A stretch of 57,512 nucleotides of DNA, taken from positions 1 through 57,512 of the forward strand of contig JARKPU010000039.1 in NCBI GenBank assembly GCA_029975055.1, read 5' to 3'. Below, one piece after another: positions 24,332 to 33,663 of this stretch. The notes under the pieces are model-generated. The model saw only the letters and a list, made by a program, of their open reading frames with translations. It ran no database searches and had not been told where the DNA came from. Position numbers and translations under genes: made by a program. Source of the stretch: Anaerolinea sp. GTDB lineage: Bacteria; Chloroflexota; Anaerolineae; Anaerolineales; Anaerolineaceae. The first letter of the stretch is position 1; every line of letters begins with the position of its first letter.

Positions 24332-25081
24332 CTAGTCCAGTTCCACCTCCAGCCAGGCCTCCGGGCCGGCCAGCGTGCCGCTCCGCACCCGCCCGTCTGG
24401 AGGGAAGGCCGCGTACTGGTTATCGATCCAGATCACCAGCCCCAGCGGGCCGCGCGGAGCGATGCCGGTCTCGAACAACATCCTGCCGTCCACCCAAAAA
24501 CGGCAGGATGTTGCTTCCCAATCCAGGCGGTAGGCGTGCCAGGCGGTGACATCCACCTCCAGCCCCGCCGAATCCTCCTGCACCGCCAGCGCCAGCGCCC
24601 GGCGCACCAGCCGCGCCGCAGCCGGGAGCGCCAGCAGCGGCAGCGCGGGCAGGCCGAGCAGCGTCAGCGCCGAGGGGGCGCGCGGAGCGCGGAACGTGGC
24701 CGCCAGGAAGCCCTGCGCCGGGTGGCCCTCTCGAAAGGCCAGGTGGTTGGGCGGCGAAGCATAAAAGAACCACGCCGCGTTGGGCAGCGCCGGCAGCCGC
24801 GCCCCGCCCCCGTTGATCCCTACCCCCGCGCTGAACGGGTCGTTCCACAGCCCAAAACCCCATGTTCCGGGCAGGTCCGCCGCCGAAACGCGCGCCCTGA
24901 GCGCCCAGGTGAACGGCGCACGCCAGCCAAAAGCCCGCCGCGCCCGGCCGAAGGTATCATCCAGCTGCGCCCCGCGGTAAGTCCCCCGCTCGCCTGCCGG
25001 GATCCACAGCCGCCAAGCCCCCGGCCTGCTGCGGGCCGCCTGCCCCCTGTTGAGCGCCGGTCTGAGCCGGTTGGCTTCCAT
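24332..25081 (-). CDS. GH16/concanavalin-like beta-sandwich protein, no catalytic motif seen
   Basis: The 249-residue product from ATG 25081 has a jelly-roll pattern: FTWALRARVSAADLPGTWGFG and GLWNDPFSAG in the front half, and WHAYRLDWEATSCRFWVDG followed by PRGPLGLVIWIDNQYA at the end. The latter is typical of chloroflexi proteins annotated as family 16 glycosyl hydrolases. The E-x-D-x-x-E catalytic signature of GH16 is not visible and no signal peptide is seen. A carbohydrate-binding or degenerate hydrolase role is possible. It has no convincing ribosome-binding site. Confidence 0.6.
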   Translation of the reverse strand: MEANRLRPALNRGQAARSRPGAWRLWIPAGERGTYRGAQLDDTFGRARRAFGWRAPFTWALRARVSAADLPGTWGFGLWNDPFSAGVGINGGGARLPALPNAAWFFYASPPNHLAFREGHPAQGFLAATFRAPRAPSALTLLGLPALPLLALPAAARLVRRALALAVQEDSAGLEVDVTAWHAYRLDWEATSCRFWVDGRMLFETGIAPRGPLGLVIWIDNQYAAFPPDGRVRSGTLAGPEAWLEVELD

Positions 25082-25253
25082 GGATTCATTAAACCATAAA
25101 TGAAGAAATGAGACGAGGAGTGATGGGTTTTGGAAGAAGCGTGTTTTTACCCCCTCGATCGTGCTACTCATCTTTCATCATCTACTCGTCTGATCGTCTC
25201 ATCAACTCATCGTCTTCTCGACTTCCCCTCTCTATGGTACAACTATCCCATCT

Positions 25254-26180
25254 ATGAAACTGCGCGCCGCCTTCACCGCCCTGGCTTGCCTCATTCTCGC
25301 CGCCTGCGGGGTCATCCCCGGCCTGCCCACCCCGGCCCCCGCCGAGTCCGGCCCCACCCCCACCCCGCTGCCCACCTCCACCGCCCCGGGTTTCCCCATC
25401 GTGGCCGACCGCTCCTGCCTGCTTGCCGAGTTCGAACCGCTGCGCACCGACGAACCCCAGGGCGACCTGCTGGCCTGGCGGCCGGGGCAAAACGTCCTCG
25501 CCTATGCCGGCCCGGCGGTCAACTCCAACTGGTATGCCGGCACGCTCATGCTTGCTTCCGGGCCTGATTTTTCCGCGCCCGTCAACCTGGCCCCCGATGT
25601 TCACGTCTTCGGCGACCTCACCTGGTCGCCGGATGGCAGCCTGCTGGCCTACGTGGCCCTGCGCCTCTCCGACGGCTTGTACACCGTCTTCACCAGCTCG
25701 CCGGATGCCTCCTCGCCCGCCCACGATTGGATGCCCGGCGAGGCTGCCCGCACCGAGACCGGCAGCAGCTCCAAGGCCATTACCGGCTGGCTGGCGGGCC
25801 GGCGCCTGAGCATCCTGGCGGCCTGCGGGCCCGATTGCGACCAGATCACCGAAATCAACCTCAACGACGGGCAGATCACCCCCGTCGGCGAGCAAATCCG
25901 CCGCGCGCCCGGCCGCCTGGCCGTCACGCTCAACACGCGCGAGTACGACGCCGCCGTCTACCCCTACATGCCGGTCGCCAACTGGTCGCCGGATGGCAAG
26001 AAGATCGCCTACTTCGATGAAGACGACCGCGCCTTGATCCTCCTGGAGGATGAAAAACAGCAATACATCCTCGATATCGGCGTCGGCACCCCGCGCGAGG
26101 CCAAGTGGTCGCCCGATGGCACCCTGCTGGCGGTGCGCACCGATGATGTGATCTACATCTTCGATGCCGTGTGCAAATAA
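25254..26180 (+). CDS. TolB-like WD40/PD40 lipoprotein
   Basis: The 308-residue product starts with a lipoprotein signal (LILAAC, Cys19 lipidated), then a Pro/Thr linker, then beta-propeller repeats with W-S-P-D-G signatures at DLTWSPDGSLLAY, ANWSPDGKKIAYF and AKWSPDGTLLAV. These PD40 blades resemble TolB and related surface proteins that bind partners or read out signals. It would face outside the membrane. A possible -10 (TACAAC, 25238-25243) ends 10 nt before the ATG, and no ribosome-binding site is seen. Confidence 0.85.
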   Translation: MKLRAAFTALACLILAACGVIPGLPTPAPAESGPTPTPLPTSTAPGFPIVADRSCLLAEFEPLRTDEPQGDLLAWRPGQNVLAYAGPAVNSNWYAGTLMLASGPDFSAPVNLAPDVHVFGDLTWSPDGSLLAYVALRLSDGLYTVFTSSPDASSPAHDWMPGEAARTETGSSSKAITGWLAGRRLSILAACGPDCDQITEINLNDGQITPVGEQIRRAPGRLAVTLNTREYDAAVYPYMPVANWSPDGKKIAYFDEDDRALILLEDEKQQYILDIGVGTPREAKWSPDGTLLAVRTDDVIYIFDAVCK

Positions 26181-26288
26181 ACGCCTCTTGCCTGCCCGCG
26201 CATATCCACAGCGGCGATTCTAACCGCCCGAACTTCGCATCTGTTCAATCGAGGGCAGCCTTGTTTCGCGCAATCCAACCCATCGGCG

Positions 26289-26575
26289 TGGTATAATAAC
26301 CAGCATACCAGACCAACCCGGGGCTTAGTAACCGCGCCCCCTTTCAGCGAGCCGGCGGTCGGTGCGAGCCGGCAGGTTAAGCGGTGAAGTCCACCCCGGT
26401 CACTTTGCGAAAAGTGGGTCGCTCTCGCAGGGGCGTAGCGCGCCGTAAGAGAGCCGGCCGGCCCCGTTACCGCCGGAAAGAGGCTGCCCGCATCAAGGCG
26501 GCAAAAGCAGGTGGCACCACGAGCGCCCCCTCGTCCTGCGCGGAGAGGGGGCTTTTCTATTCGTTAACAGGGAGA
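26289..26575 (+). promoter_or_regulatory. T-box leader of serS with extended -10 promoter
   Basis: An extended -10 (TGG-TATAAT, 26289-26297) starts a leader with a stem I-like segment (GCGAGCCGGC...GGTGCGAGCCGGC, 26347-26373). A likely specifier in GTGAAGTCCACC offers UCC, a Ser codon (26390-26392). The T-box AGGTGGCACCACG is at 26509-26521, and the terminator GCCCCCTC/GAGGGGGC with T4 is at 26525-26556. Uncharged tRNA-Ser would stabilise the antiterminator and let serS be transcribed. Confidence 0.85.
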
Positions 26576-26581
26576 ACTGCC

Positions 26582-27853
26582 ATGTTGGATATCAATCTGA
26601 TCCGCGAAACCCCCGAGGTCGTCCGCCAGGCCCTGGCCCGCCGCCGCATGGACACCGCCGTCGTCGAGCGCGTCCTCGAGCTGGATGCCCGCCGCCGCGC
26701 CCTGCTCACGCAGGTGGAAGCGCTCAAAGCCGAGCGCAACGCCGTCTCGAGGGAAATCGGCAAGAGCAAAGACGCCGCCGAGCGACAGGCCAAGATCGAC
26801 GCGATGCGCGCCGTGGGCGACCAGATCACCGCCCTCGACGAGCAGGTGCGCCAGGCCGATGAAGCCCTGGCCGAGATCGTCCCCACCATCCCCAACCTGC
26901 CCGATGCTTCTGCCCCCGACGGCGAGGGCGAGCATGATAACAAACCCATCCGCACGGTTGGCCGGCCGAGGGAATTCGATTTCACCCCCCTGCCGCACTG
27001 GGAGCTGGGCCCGAAGCTGGGCATCATCAACTTCGACCAGGGCGTCAAGGTCACCGGCTCGCGCTTCTACGTCCTCAGCGGTGCGGGCGCCCGCCTGCAG
27101 CGCGCGCTCATCGCCTGGATGCTCGACCTGCACATCCGCCAGGGCTACACCGAAAAGTACCTGCCCTTCATGGTCAAAGCCGAGACGCTCTTCGCCGCCG
27201 GGCAGCTCCCCAAGTTCCGCGACAACCTCTACCACGACGCGGAAGAAGACTTCTGGATGGTCCCCACCGCCGAAGTGCCGCTCACCGGCATCCACATGGG
27301 CGAAGTGCTCGATGAAGCCGCCCTGCCCCTGCACTACACCGCCTACACCCCGTGCTTCCGCCGCGAGAAGATGAGCGCCGGGCGCGATGTGCGCGGCATC
27401 AAGCGCGGGCACCAGTTCGATAAAGTGGAGATGTACACCTACTGCCTGCCCGAGGAATCGCCCGCCGAGTTGCAGCGCATGCTGGCTCACGCCGAAGAAA
27501 CCTGCGCCGCGCTCGGGCTGGCCTACCGCATCGTCCCGCTCTGCACCGGCGACCTCGGCTTCAACGCAGTCTTCACCTACGACCTGGAAGTCTGGGCGCC
27601 CGGCTGCGGCGAGTGGCTGGAAGTTTCCTCAGTCTCGAACGATGGCGATTTTCAAGCCCGCCGCGCCAACATCAAGTACCGCCCCGCCGGCGGCGGCAAA
27701 GCCCGCCTGGTGCACACCCTCAACGGCTCGGGCCTGGGCATGCCGCGCACGCTCATCGCCATCCTCGAAAACTACCAGCAGGCCGATGGCTCGGTGGTCG
27801 TCCCAGAGGTGCTGCGCCCCTGGATGGGCGGCATCGAGGTCATCCGCCCGTAG
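26582..27853 (+). CDS. serS: Seryl-tRNA synthetase
   Basis: The 423-residue class II synthetase begins [18 protein letters not shown] and has the N-terminal tRNA-binding coiled coil (about residues 30-105). Class II motif 2 reads [25 protein letters not shown] and motif 3 reads [17 protein letters not shown]. It charges tRNA-Ser and also serves tRNA-Sec, which matters because a likely selenoprotein gene lies at 35670. ATG 26582 directly follows the leader; the frame extends upstream through the T-box but cannot be translated usefully there. Confidence 0.97.
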   Translation: MLDINLIRETPEVVRQALARRRMDTAVVERVLELDARRRALLTQVEALKAERNAVSREIGKSKDAAERQAKIDAMRAVGDQITALDEQVRQADEALAEIVPTIPNLPDASAPDGEGEHDNKPIRTVGRPREFDFTPLPHWELGPKLGIINFDQGVKVTGSRFYVLSGAGARLQRALIAWMLDLHIRQGYTEKYLPFMVKAETLFAAGQLPKFRDNLYHDAEEDFWMVPTAEVPLTGIHMGEVLDEAALPLHYTAYTPCFRREKMSAGRDVRGIKRGHQFDKVEMYTYCLPEESPAELQRMLAHAEETCAALGLAYRIVPLCTGDLGFNAVFTYDLEVWAPGCGEWLEVSSVSNDGDFQARRANIKYRPAGGGKARLVHTLNGSGLGMPRTLIAILENYQQADGSVVVPEVLRPWMGGIEVIRP

Positions 27854-27862
27854 GAGCGCCCG

Positions 27863-28372
27863 ATGAACCTGGACCAGATCGGCCAAGTCACCCTGCTCAC
27901 CATCACCCTGGCAGTGATGTTCGTCGGCCTGCTCGGGCTGATCTTCCCCATCCTGCCGGGGTTGGTGATCATCTGGGTGGCGGCGCTGGTGTACGGCATC
28001 CTCACCGGCTTCAACTGGGTGAGCGGCATCCTCTTCGGGTTGATGACCCTCCTGATGGCCGCGGGAAGCGTGATCGACAACGTCATCATGGGCGCATCGG
28101 CGCGCCAGAAGGGCGCATCGTGGGTCGCCATCGCCCTGGCCATGGTCCTGGCGGTGGCCGGCAGCCTGCTCCTACCGCCCTTTGGCGGCCTGGCGCTGGC
28201 GCTCGCGGGCCTGTTCGGCTACGAGTTCATCCGTCTCAAAGACTGGCGCAAGGCGCTCGAATCGACCAAAAGCATGGCCTTCGGCTGCGGCTGGTCGGTG
28301 GTGGTGCGCGCCGGCATGGGCCTGTTGATGATCGGCCTGTGGATCATCTGGGCGTTCTTCGTCCAGAAGTGA
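27863..28372 (+). CDS. DUF456 family membrane protein
   Basis: The 169-residue product has about four hydrophobic spans and the DUF456 pattern GLLGLIFPILPGLVIIWVAA with a small GxxxD helix. A central VIDNVIMGASARQKGAS loop and LLLPPFGGLALALAGLFGYE follow. The family is widespread and uncharacterised. TAGGAG lies 7 nt before the ATG, and it starts 9 bases after serS, so the two are probably co-transcribed under T-box control. Confidence 0.85.
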   Translation: MNLDQIGQVTLLTITLAVMFVGLLGLIFPILPGLVIIWVAALVYGILTGFNWVSGILFGLMTLLMAAGSVIDNVIMGASARQKGASWVAIALAMVLAVAGSLLLPPFGGLALALAGLFGYEFIRLKDWRKALESTKSMAFGCGWSVVVRAGMGLLMIGLWIIWAFFVQK

Positions 28373-28394
28373 CCTGCGGCGGAGAAGGTGCCCC

Positions 28395-28976
28395 TCAGCC
28401 CTTCAAAGCCCGCAGGCGTTCCACCAACCCGCGGTCGCCGTCCAGCGTGAGGGCAATCTCATTGTAGTAGCGCCCCAGCGGCGCGGGAGAATGCGCGTCT
28501 GAATTGCTCAGCAGCGCCAGCCCCAATTGCGCGGCGATGCGGCGGATTTCCCCCTCGCGCTCGGGCGGCGTGTTCAGCGAACTGACCTCGATTGCGTCCG
28601 GCGGGCAGCCCGCCAGGTCCACATGGATGCGCGGCTCATAGCGGAAGGGGTGCGCCAGGGCAATGAACCCGCCCCGCTCGCGCACGAAGGCCGCCAGCCC
28701 TGGGTAGCTCCACGCCGTGCTTTCCAGCTCAGGCGCCTGCACCCCATAGACCAGCCAGTCCTCGCTGTCTGCGGTGATTTCGATCCCGCCGTAAATGCGG
28801 AAGGGCGCGTACAGCCGGTTCAACTGCTCCAGCCGCCGGGCGCCCACCAGCAGATGGTGATCGGTGAACACCAGCGCATCCAGCCCGGCCCGCACCGCCG
28901 CGCGGATCATCTCTTCTTCGCCCGCCACGGCGCATTCCGAGCGCTCCGAAGCGTGCACATGCAAATCGATTTTCAC
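28395..28976 (-). CDS. PHP-domain phosphoesterase
   Basis: The product is about 193 residues from GTG 28976, which has GAGGTGG before it. It carries the PHP metal ligands in order: KIDLHVHAS, FTDHH, GGIEIT, LAHPFRY and SNSDAHS. PHP proteins are Mn/Zn/Fe phosphoesterases, including histidinol phosphatases, 3',5'-nucleotide phosphatases and polymerase-associated exonucleases; the substrate is unknown here. It is a stand-alone domain, convergent with the DUF456 gene. Confidence 0.88.
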   Translation of the reverse strand: MKIDLHVHASERSECAVAGEEEMIRAAVRAGLDALVFTDHHLLVGARRLEQLNRLYAPFRIYGGIEITADSEDWLVYGVQAPELESTAWSYPGLAAFVRERGGFIALAHPFRYEPRIHVDLAGCPPDAIEVSSLNTPPEREGEIRRIAAQLGLALLSNSDAHSPAPLGRYYNEIALTLDGDRGLVERLRALKG

Positions 28977-29002
28977 AGCTTCCACCTCTAATTCCAGTCC
29001 TT

Positions 29003-29755
29003 TTAAACCCCCTCGGCCTTGCGTGTCCGCGCCTGGAGGGCATGGTAAAGCACAATCGAGCCGGCCACCGCCGCGTTCAGGCTCTCCACCTTGCCGAGCA
29101 TGGGCAGGCGCACGAGCACGTCGCAGGATTTCCGCACCAGCAGGCGCATCCCCTCGCCCTCGTTGCCCACCACCAGCACCAGCGGGCCATCGAGGCGCAC
29201 GCGCTCCAGGGGGCGCGCCTCCGGCGAACCTTCCAGGCCCACCACCCAGGCTTCGCCCTCGTCTTTGAAGGTCGCCAGCGCCTGGGCCAGGTTGGCCTGC
29301 GCCACCAGCAGGTGCTCGCTGGCCCCCGCCGATGCCTGCACCACCGCCGGCGTCACCCCCGCGGCGCGCGCCAGCGGGATGACCACGCCGTGCACCCCGC
29401 AGGCCTCGGCGCTGCGCAGCAGCGTGCCCAAATTCTGCGGGTTTTGGATCATATCCAGCGCCAGCGCAAAGAGCGGCTCGCCGCGCTTGCGCGCCCGCGC
29501 CAGCACATCCTGCACGGCGGCATACGGGTAGGCCGAAACCTCCAGCGCCACGCCCTGGTGGCTGTCGCTGAAGGCATCGAGCTGCTGGCGCGGCACCCGC
29601 CGCACAGGCAGGTTATGGCCCGCCGCCTGCGCCAGAATTTCGGCCAGGCGGCCCTGCTCATCGGCCCCGGCTGCCACCCATAGCTGAAAGGCCTGCCGCC
29701 TTCGCGCGCGCAGGGCTTCATATACCGGGTTGCGGCCGCAGATCCACTCCTTCAT
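29003..29755 (-). CDS. rlmB: 23S rRNA (guanosine-2'-O)-methyltransferase RlmB-like (SpoU/TrmH family)
   Basis: The 250-residue protein begins [17 protein letters not shown], typical of RlmB, with a small N-terminal substrate-binding domain. The SPOUT knot follows with [18 protein letters not shown] (motif 1), VVGNEGEGM (motif 2) and [18 protein letters not shown] (motif 3). It probably methylates G2251 in the peptidyl-transferase P-loop. Its ATG overlaps the cysS stop (ATGA), a common cysS-rlmB pairing. Confidence 0.93.
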   Translation of the reverse strand: MKEWICGRNPVYEALRARRRQAFQLWVAAGADEQGRLAEILAQAAGHNLPVRRVPRQQLDAFSDSHQGVALEVSAYPYAAVQDVLARARKRGEPLFALALDMIQNPQNLGTLLRSAEACGVHGVVIPLARAAGVTPAVVQASAGASEHLLVAQANLAQALATFKDEGEAWVVGLEGSPEARPLERVRLDGPLVLVVGNEGEGMRLLVRKSCDVLVRLPMLGKVESLNAAVAGSIVLYHALQARTRKAEGV

Positions 29756-31155
29756 GCCTGATACCGCCAGGTGGTGCCCTCTTTGCTGTCTTCCAGCACC
29801 ACGCCCAGCGCGGCAAGCCGGTCGCGCACCATATCGGAGAGCGCCCAAAGCTTTTGCTTGCGCAGCTCGCGGCGCACTTCGATCAACAGCTCGATGTACG
29901 GCGCCGCGCCCTGTTCCTTTTCTTTCGTTTCGGCCAGCCGCAGCCCCAGCACGCCCGCCAGCTCGCGCAGCATAGATTGCGCACCCTCAAGATCGGAATC
30001 GGTCGCGCCGTCGGCGCGCGCCTGGTTGACGGCTCGCACCAGCTCGAAGAGGTGGCTCAATGCGCCCGAGGTGTTGATATCATCATCCATGCTCTCGATG
30101 AACCCGGCCTTTGCCGCTTCGGCCTGAGCGGCCAGCGCGCGCCGGCCCTCTTCCGAAAGGCCCTTCGCCCCCGGCAGCGCCCCGCGCAAGGCCGAGCGCA
30201 GACGCTCCAGCCCGCGCTCGCTCTGCTCCACCACCTCATCGGTGTAGGTGAGCGGGTTGCGATAGCCCGAATTGAGCACCATGAAGCGCAGCACGTCGGC
30301 GTCGTGTTTGGCCAGGAAGTCTTCGATCGTCACCAGGTTGCCAAGCGACTTCGACATCTTCTCACCGCCAAATTGCAGCATGCCGTTGTGCACCCAATAG
30401 CGCGCGAAGGGCTTGCCCGTGTAGCTTTCGGTTTGGGCAATTTCATTCTCATGGTGCGGGAAGATCAAGTCATTCCCGCCGCCGTGGATATCGATCTGCT
30501 CGCCCAGGTGGCTCAGGTTCATCGCAGAGCACTCGATGTGCCACCCCGGCCGGCCCGGCCCCCACGGGCTTTCCCAGTAAGGTTCGCCCGGCTTGGCTTT
30601 CTTCCACAGCGCAAAGTCCATCGGGTTCTCTTTGATCTCCCCTGGGTCGGCCTTGGCGCCCGTCTGCATCTCGTCCAGCTTGCGCCCTGAGAGCTTGCCA
30701 TACTGCGGATCGCGCTGCACGCGGAAATACACGTCCCCTTCGGAGGGGTAGGCGTAGCCCTTTTCGATCAACCCTTCGATCATGCGGATGATCTGCGGCA
30801 TCTCCTGTGTGGCGCGCGGATTGACGGTGGCCGGTAAAACGTTGAGCGCCTGCGTCTGCGCGCGGAACTCGTTGATATAGTGCTCGGCCAGCGCGGCCGG
30901 GTCGGTGCCGAGCTGGTTGGCCCGGTTGATGATCTTATCGTCCACGTCGGTGAAGTTGATCACCTGCTTCACCTCGTAGCCGCGGTAGGTGAGGTAGCGC
31001 CGGATTACATCGAACACCAGCGCGAACATGGCATGCCCGATGTGCGCCTTGTTATAGACCGTCACGCCGCACACATACATGCGCACCTTGCCCGGCTCGA
31101 TCGTCTCGAAGGGTTCCTTCTTGCGGCTCAGGGTACTGTAAAGTTTGATCGCCAT
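29752..31155 (-). CDS. cysS: Cysteinyl-tRNA synthetase
   Basis: The 467-residue class I enzyme has zinc ligands ([18 protein letters not shown] and [10 protein letters not shown]), the HIGH box as KAHIGHA (near residue 38) and KMSKS at [12 protein letters not shown] (near residue 270). A helical anticodon-binding domain completes it. It charges tRNA-Cys. AGGAG precedes the ATG. It lies between the YacL-like gene (20 bases upstream) and rlmB (overlapping). Confidence 0.97.
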   Translation of the reverse strand: MAIKLYSTLSRKKEPFETIEPGKVRMYVCGVTVYNKAHIGHAMFALVFDVIRRYLTYRGYEVKQVINFTDVDDKIINRANQLGTDPAALAEHYINEFRAQTQALNVLPATVNPRATQEMPQIIRMIEGLIEKGYAYPSEGDVYFRVQRDPQYGKLSGRKLDEMQTGAKADPGEIKENPMDFALWKKAKPGEPYWESPWGPGRPGWHIECSAMNLSHLGEQIDIHGGGNDLIFPHHENEIAQTESYTGKPFARYWVHNGMLQFGGEKMSKSLGNLVTIEDFLAKHDADVLRFMVLNSGYRNPLTYTDEVVEQSERGLERLRSALRGALPGAKGLSEEGRRALAAQAEAAKAGFIESMDDDINTSGALSHLFELVRAVNQARADGATDSDLEGAQSMLRELAGVLGLRLAETKEKEQGAAPYIELLIEVRRELRKQKLWALSDMVRDRLAALGVVLEDSKEGTTWRYQA

Positions 31156-31175
31156 CCTGCAATCTCCTCGTCCTG

Positions 31176-32264
31176 TTAATCGCGGTCCGGCCGGGCAAAG
31201 ATCATCCGCCCGGCGGCCGTTTGCAGCACCTTCGTCACCAGCACGTTGATCTCGCGGTCGATGTACTCGCGCCCGTTCTCCACCACCACCATCGTGCCGT
31301 CTTCCATGTAACCCACACCCTGCCCGGCTTCTTTGCCTTCCTGGATCACCCGCACGCTGAGCATCTCGCCCGGCAGCAGCACCGACTTCACCGCGTTCGC
31401 CAGCTCGTTGATGTTGAGAATCGTCACGCCCTGCAATTCGGCCACGCGGTTGAGGTTGAAATCGTTGGTGAGGATCGGGCAGCGCATCTGGCGGGCCAGG
31501 ATCACCAGCTTATCGTCCACATCGCGCGTGCCCTCCACGTCAATATCGGTGATGCGCACCGGGATCGAAGGCTCGCGCTGCAACTGCGCCAGCACCTCCA
31601 TGCCGCGGCGGCCGCGCTGGCGGCGCAGCGAATCGGACGAATCGGCGATGTACTGCAGCTCGGTCAGCACAAAGCGCGGAATCAAAAGCGACCCGGGAAG
31701 GAAACCTGTCCGGGCAATATCGGCAATCCGGCCGTCGATAATCACGCTCGTGTCGAGCAGAATGGTGCGGCCTTCCCCCCAGTTCGAGCCGCCCTCGGCC
31801 TCGGGCTGCACAGCGGGCGCGCCGCCGCGCATGCCCTGCAGGATGTTGAACATGTCATCCTGGCGCACGATGAAGACGGCCACCCCCAGATACCCGAACA
31901 GCACCACGCCGAAGAACGGCAGGATCTGCCCGAACGGGTCTGGCAGCAGCGAGAGCGGGAAGGCCAACAGCGCCGCGATGACCAGGCCCACCACCAACCC
32001 CACCAGTGAAGCAAATAATGACCTTGCCGAGAGCCTGGATAACTGCGCGCGCAGCGCCTTGATCGGCCTCGTGGTAATAAAAGGAGTCAAGATAAGTCCA
32101 GCCAGGGCGCCCACCATGCCGATAGTGAACGCGTACTGCTCCACGGTGAAAGGGAAAGGCCCGGTGGTGGTGTTCGCCAGCCGGCCGAGATACGTCCCCC
32201 AATAAACCCCGATGATGGAGAAGGTGATCATCCCCACCAACCGGGCAATAAAATCTACGCTCAT
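31176..32264 (-). CDS. YacL-like membrane PIN-TRAM protein
   Basis: ATG 32264 has AGGAGGTG upstream and gives 362 residues. Four N-terminal membrane spans (about 10-130) are followed by a PIN nuclease domain with acidic residues in [35 protein letters not shown] and [11 protein letters not shown]-terminal TRAM RNA-binding domain reads [22 protein letters not shown]. The family (B. subtilis YacL) is thought to be a membrane-bound ribonuclease. It heads an operon with cysS and rlmB under a strong promoter that contains an inverted repeat. Confidence 0.9.
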   Translation of the reverse strand: MSVDFIARLVGMITFSIIGVYWGTYLGRLANTTTGPFPFTVEQYAFTIGMVGALAGLILTPFITTRPIKALRAQLSRLSARSLFASLVGLVVGLVIAALLAFPLSLLPDPFGQILPFFGVVLFGYLGVAVFIVRQDDMFNILQGMRGGAPAVQPEAEGGSNWGEGRTILLDTSVIIDGRIADIARTGFLPGSLLIPRFVLTELQYIADSSDSLRRQRGRRGMEVLAQLQREPSIPVRITDIDVEGTRDVDDKLVILARQMRCPILTNDFNLNRVAELQGVTILNINELANAVKSVLLPGEMLSVRVIQEGKEAGQGVGYMEDGTMVVVENGREYIDREINVLVTKVLQTAAGRMIFARPDRD

Positions 32265-32319
32265 AAAAGCACACCTCCTGTTCAATTATTAAAGAGCAGA
32301 ATGATTGCAGGGTATATGC

Positions 32320-32348
32320 ATGATAGCATCACTCACGGGGTGAGTCAA
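32320..32348 (-). promoter_or_regulatory. Promoter of yacL-like/cysS/rlmB operon
   Basis: On the minus strand TTGACT (32343-32348) and TATCAT (32320-32325) are separated by 17 bp. The spacer contains a perfect inverted repeat ACTCAC-GGG-GTGAGT (32331-32345) that overlaps the -35 box, a possible repressor site. Confidence 0.82.
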
Positions 32349-32369
32349 TGTTCGCAGGCGCAAAAGCAA

Positions 32370-32398
32370 TTGACGCCCCAGGGGAGGTGTGATAGAAT
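32370..32398 (+). promoter_or_regulatory. tRNA-Glu promoter
   Basis: TTGACG (32370-32375) and TAGAAT (32393-32398) are 17 bp apart. The mature tRNA begins 13 bases after the -10 box. It is divergent from the yacL-like promoter. Confidence 0.88.
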
Positions 32399-32411
32399 CC
32401 TGTCGCCGCAG

Positions 32412-32484
32412 GCCCCCATCGTCTAGCGGCCCAGGACGTGGCCCTCTCAAGGCCAAAACAGGGGTTCGAGTCCCCTTGGGGGCA
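32412..32484 (+). tRNA. tRNA-Glu (anticodon CTC)
   Basis: The acceptor GCCCCCA (32412-32418) pairs with TGGGGGC (32477-32483). The anticodon stem TGGCC/GGCCA closes the loop CTCTCAA with anticodon CTC at 32446-32448. The T-arm is AGGGG/CCCCT with loop TTCGAGT. The discriminator is A84; no CCA is encoded. An intrinsic terminator follows. Confidence 0.95.
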
Positions 32485-32491
32485 CAGGAAG

Positions 32492-32521
32492 AAGCTGATA
32501 GCTATCCGCTGTCAGCTTTTT
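32492..32521 (+). terminator. Terminator after tRNA-Glu
   Basis: AAGCTGA (32492-32498) pairs with TCAGCTT (32512-32518), followed by T-rich sequence. The loop wording ATCCGCTGTCAGCT also occurs near 22890, so the hairpin may derive from a dispersed repeat. Confidence 0.75.
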
Positions 32522-32816
32522 GTTTAAAATCCTGGCAGGCGCGAGGCTCGCCCCCCGCCCTCAACCTTAACAACTGCACCTCCAAAGGCCCAGCAATCTG
32601 CGCGGAACCTTCCCATCCGCCCGCGCGGCCAGGCCGCCTTCGCTTCGACTCGTTTTCACAAACGAAACGAATGCCGCCCCTCTTTAAACGGCGAGAGGCG
32701 CAGGCCGCTGATCAGAGCGCCCTCCGCCTCTTTCCACTCCTCACATCTGTACCTTGTGGGGCAAGCCCCACAAGGTACAGAAACTGGTTTACACGATCGT
32801 AAAGGGAGGTGAACCT
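32522..32816. other. Intergenic region with a perfect 16-bp palindrome
   Basis: No gene is seen. At 32747-32780 a perfect inverted repeat (CTGTACCTTGTGGGGC, loop AA, complement) lies 37 bases beyond the stop of the minus-strand DUF5666 gene. It could terminate that gene, although no T-run follows. Its GTGGGGC-AA-GCCCCAC centre is shared with 33664-33703. Confidence 0.6.
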
Positions 32817-33476
32817 CTAGTCGTCGCCGCCGTCGTGGTCACCGCCGCCGCCATGGTCGCCGCCGCCGTGGTCATCGCCGCCGTGATCATCGCCGCCGCT
32901 GCCGTGGTCTCCGCTGTGCTCGTCCTCGTGCTCGTCATCCTGCATGGAAGTGCCTCCCCCGCTCGAGTCATGCTCCTCATGCTCGTCGTCGGGCGTAGAG
33001 ATCACCTCATGCTCGTCATCCTTGTCGTCCGAGCCCATCTGGTCTTCCTTCTCGATCTCATGCGCCACGTACGTGCCATCCGCCAGGAGGAAAGCCTCCA
33101 CCTTGACGAAGTCGCCCGCCATCGGCGAGCCGTTCAACTCGGTGTCGGGCGTCACCTGCACGGTGAAGTCGCCAACCGTCCACAGATCGCCGTTCATCGC
33201 CGAAAGCACCCCGCTGAACTCCACCTTCACGGCCCCCGGCGTGGCGCTCGGTTCGGGGGTGGCGCTGGGGCCGGGCGTCGCGCTCGGGTCTGGGGTGGCG
33301 CTGGGGTCTTCGGTGGCGCCCATCTGCATCCCGGCGGATGCCGCAAGGTAATCGCGCGTGCCTGCCGCCCCGCCAAAGAAGAATTTACCGGCTGCCTGGG
33401 TCACCCCGGCAGAAAAGCCCAGGAACAGCAGCGCGCCCAGGGCAAAAAGGGCAATTCGAAGAGGTTTTGGGATCAT
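32817..33476 (-). CDS. Secreted DUF5666-like protein with His/Asp-rich tail
   Basis: The 219-residue product has a signal peptide (ALFALGALLFLGFSAGVTQA), then five P-S-A-T-P-type linker repeats (residues 56-80). A small DUF5666-like OB/beta domain follows (VEFSGVLSAMNGDLWTVGDF, VQVTPDTELNG, GDFVKVEAFLLADGTYVA). The last 75 residues are almost only Asp, His, Glu and Gly (DDHGGDDHGGGDHGGGGDHD), a likely divalent-metal-binding region. It would be exported. AAGGAG precedes the ATG. GTG/ATP-like tandem codons in the linker suggest slippage-driven length change. Confidence 0.75.
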   Translation of the reverse strand: MIPKPLRIALFALGALLFLGFSAGVTQAAGKFFFGGAAGTRDYLAASAGMQMGATEDPSATPDPSATPGPSATPEPSATPGAVKVEFSGVLSAMNGDLWTVGDFTVQVTPDTELNGSPMAGDFVKVEAFLLADGTYVAHEIEKEDQMGSDDKDDEHEVISTPDDEHEEHDSSGGGTSMQDDEHEDEHSGDHGSGGDDHGGDDHGGGDHGGGGDHDGGDD

Positions 33477-33513
33477 CAGTTTTCATCTCCTTGTCATTCA
33501 AATAAAACCGCGG

Positions 33514-33529
33514 TATTGTACATACAATA
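33514..33529. promoter_or_regulatory. 16-bp inverted repeat in the DUF5666 gene promoter
   Basis: TATTGTA-CA-TACAATA is a perfect palindrome 38 bases before the DUF5666 start. It includes TACAAT, a possible -10 in either direction, so it may be an operator overlapping the promoter. Confidence 0.4.
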
Positions 33530-33663
33530 AGTCTCTCTATCATTTAAAAAGTTACGCCGCGCTTTCTTATAATGTTGACCCTAATAATTGTTAATTCGTT
33601 GTTATAATTGAGGGCACGCCGGCCCCGTCAGCCCTTCCGGCGAACCATGTTGATGAGTATCGT

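Noticed and set aside
25082..25253. Gene or regulatory RNA in the TCGTC/GACGA-rich spacer
   Set aside because: Only short degenerate TCATC/TCGTC runs are seen, with no open frame having a start site and no stable fold that I could define; probably a degenerate repeat like that at 8940.
26384..26581. N-terminal extension of SerRS upstream of 26582
   Set aside because: It would translate the T-box and terminator; the product from 26582 begins exactly like other SerRS proteins.
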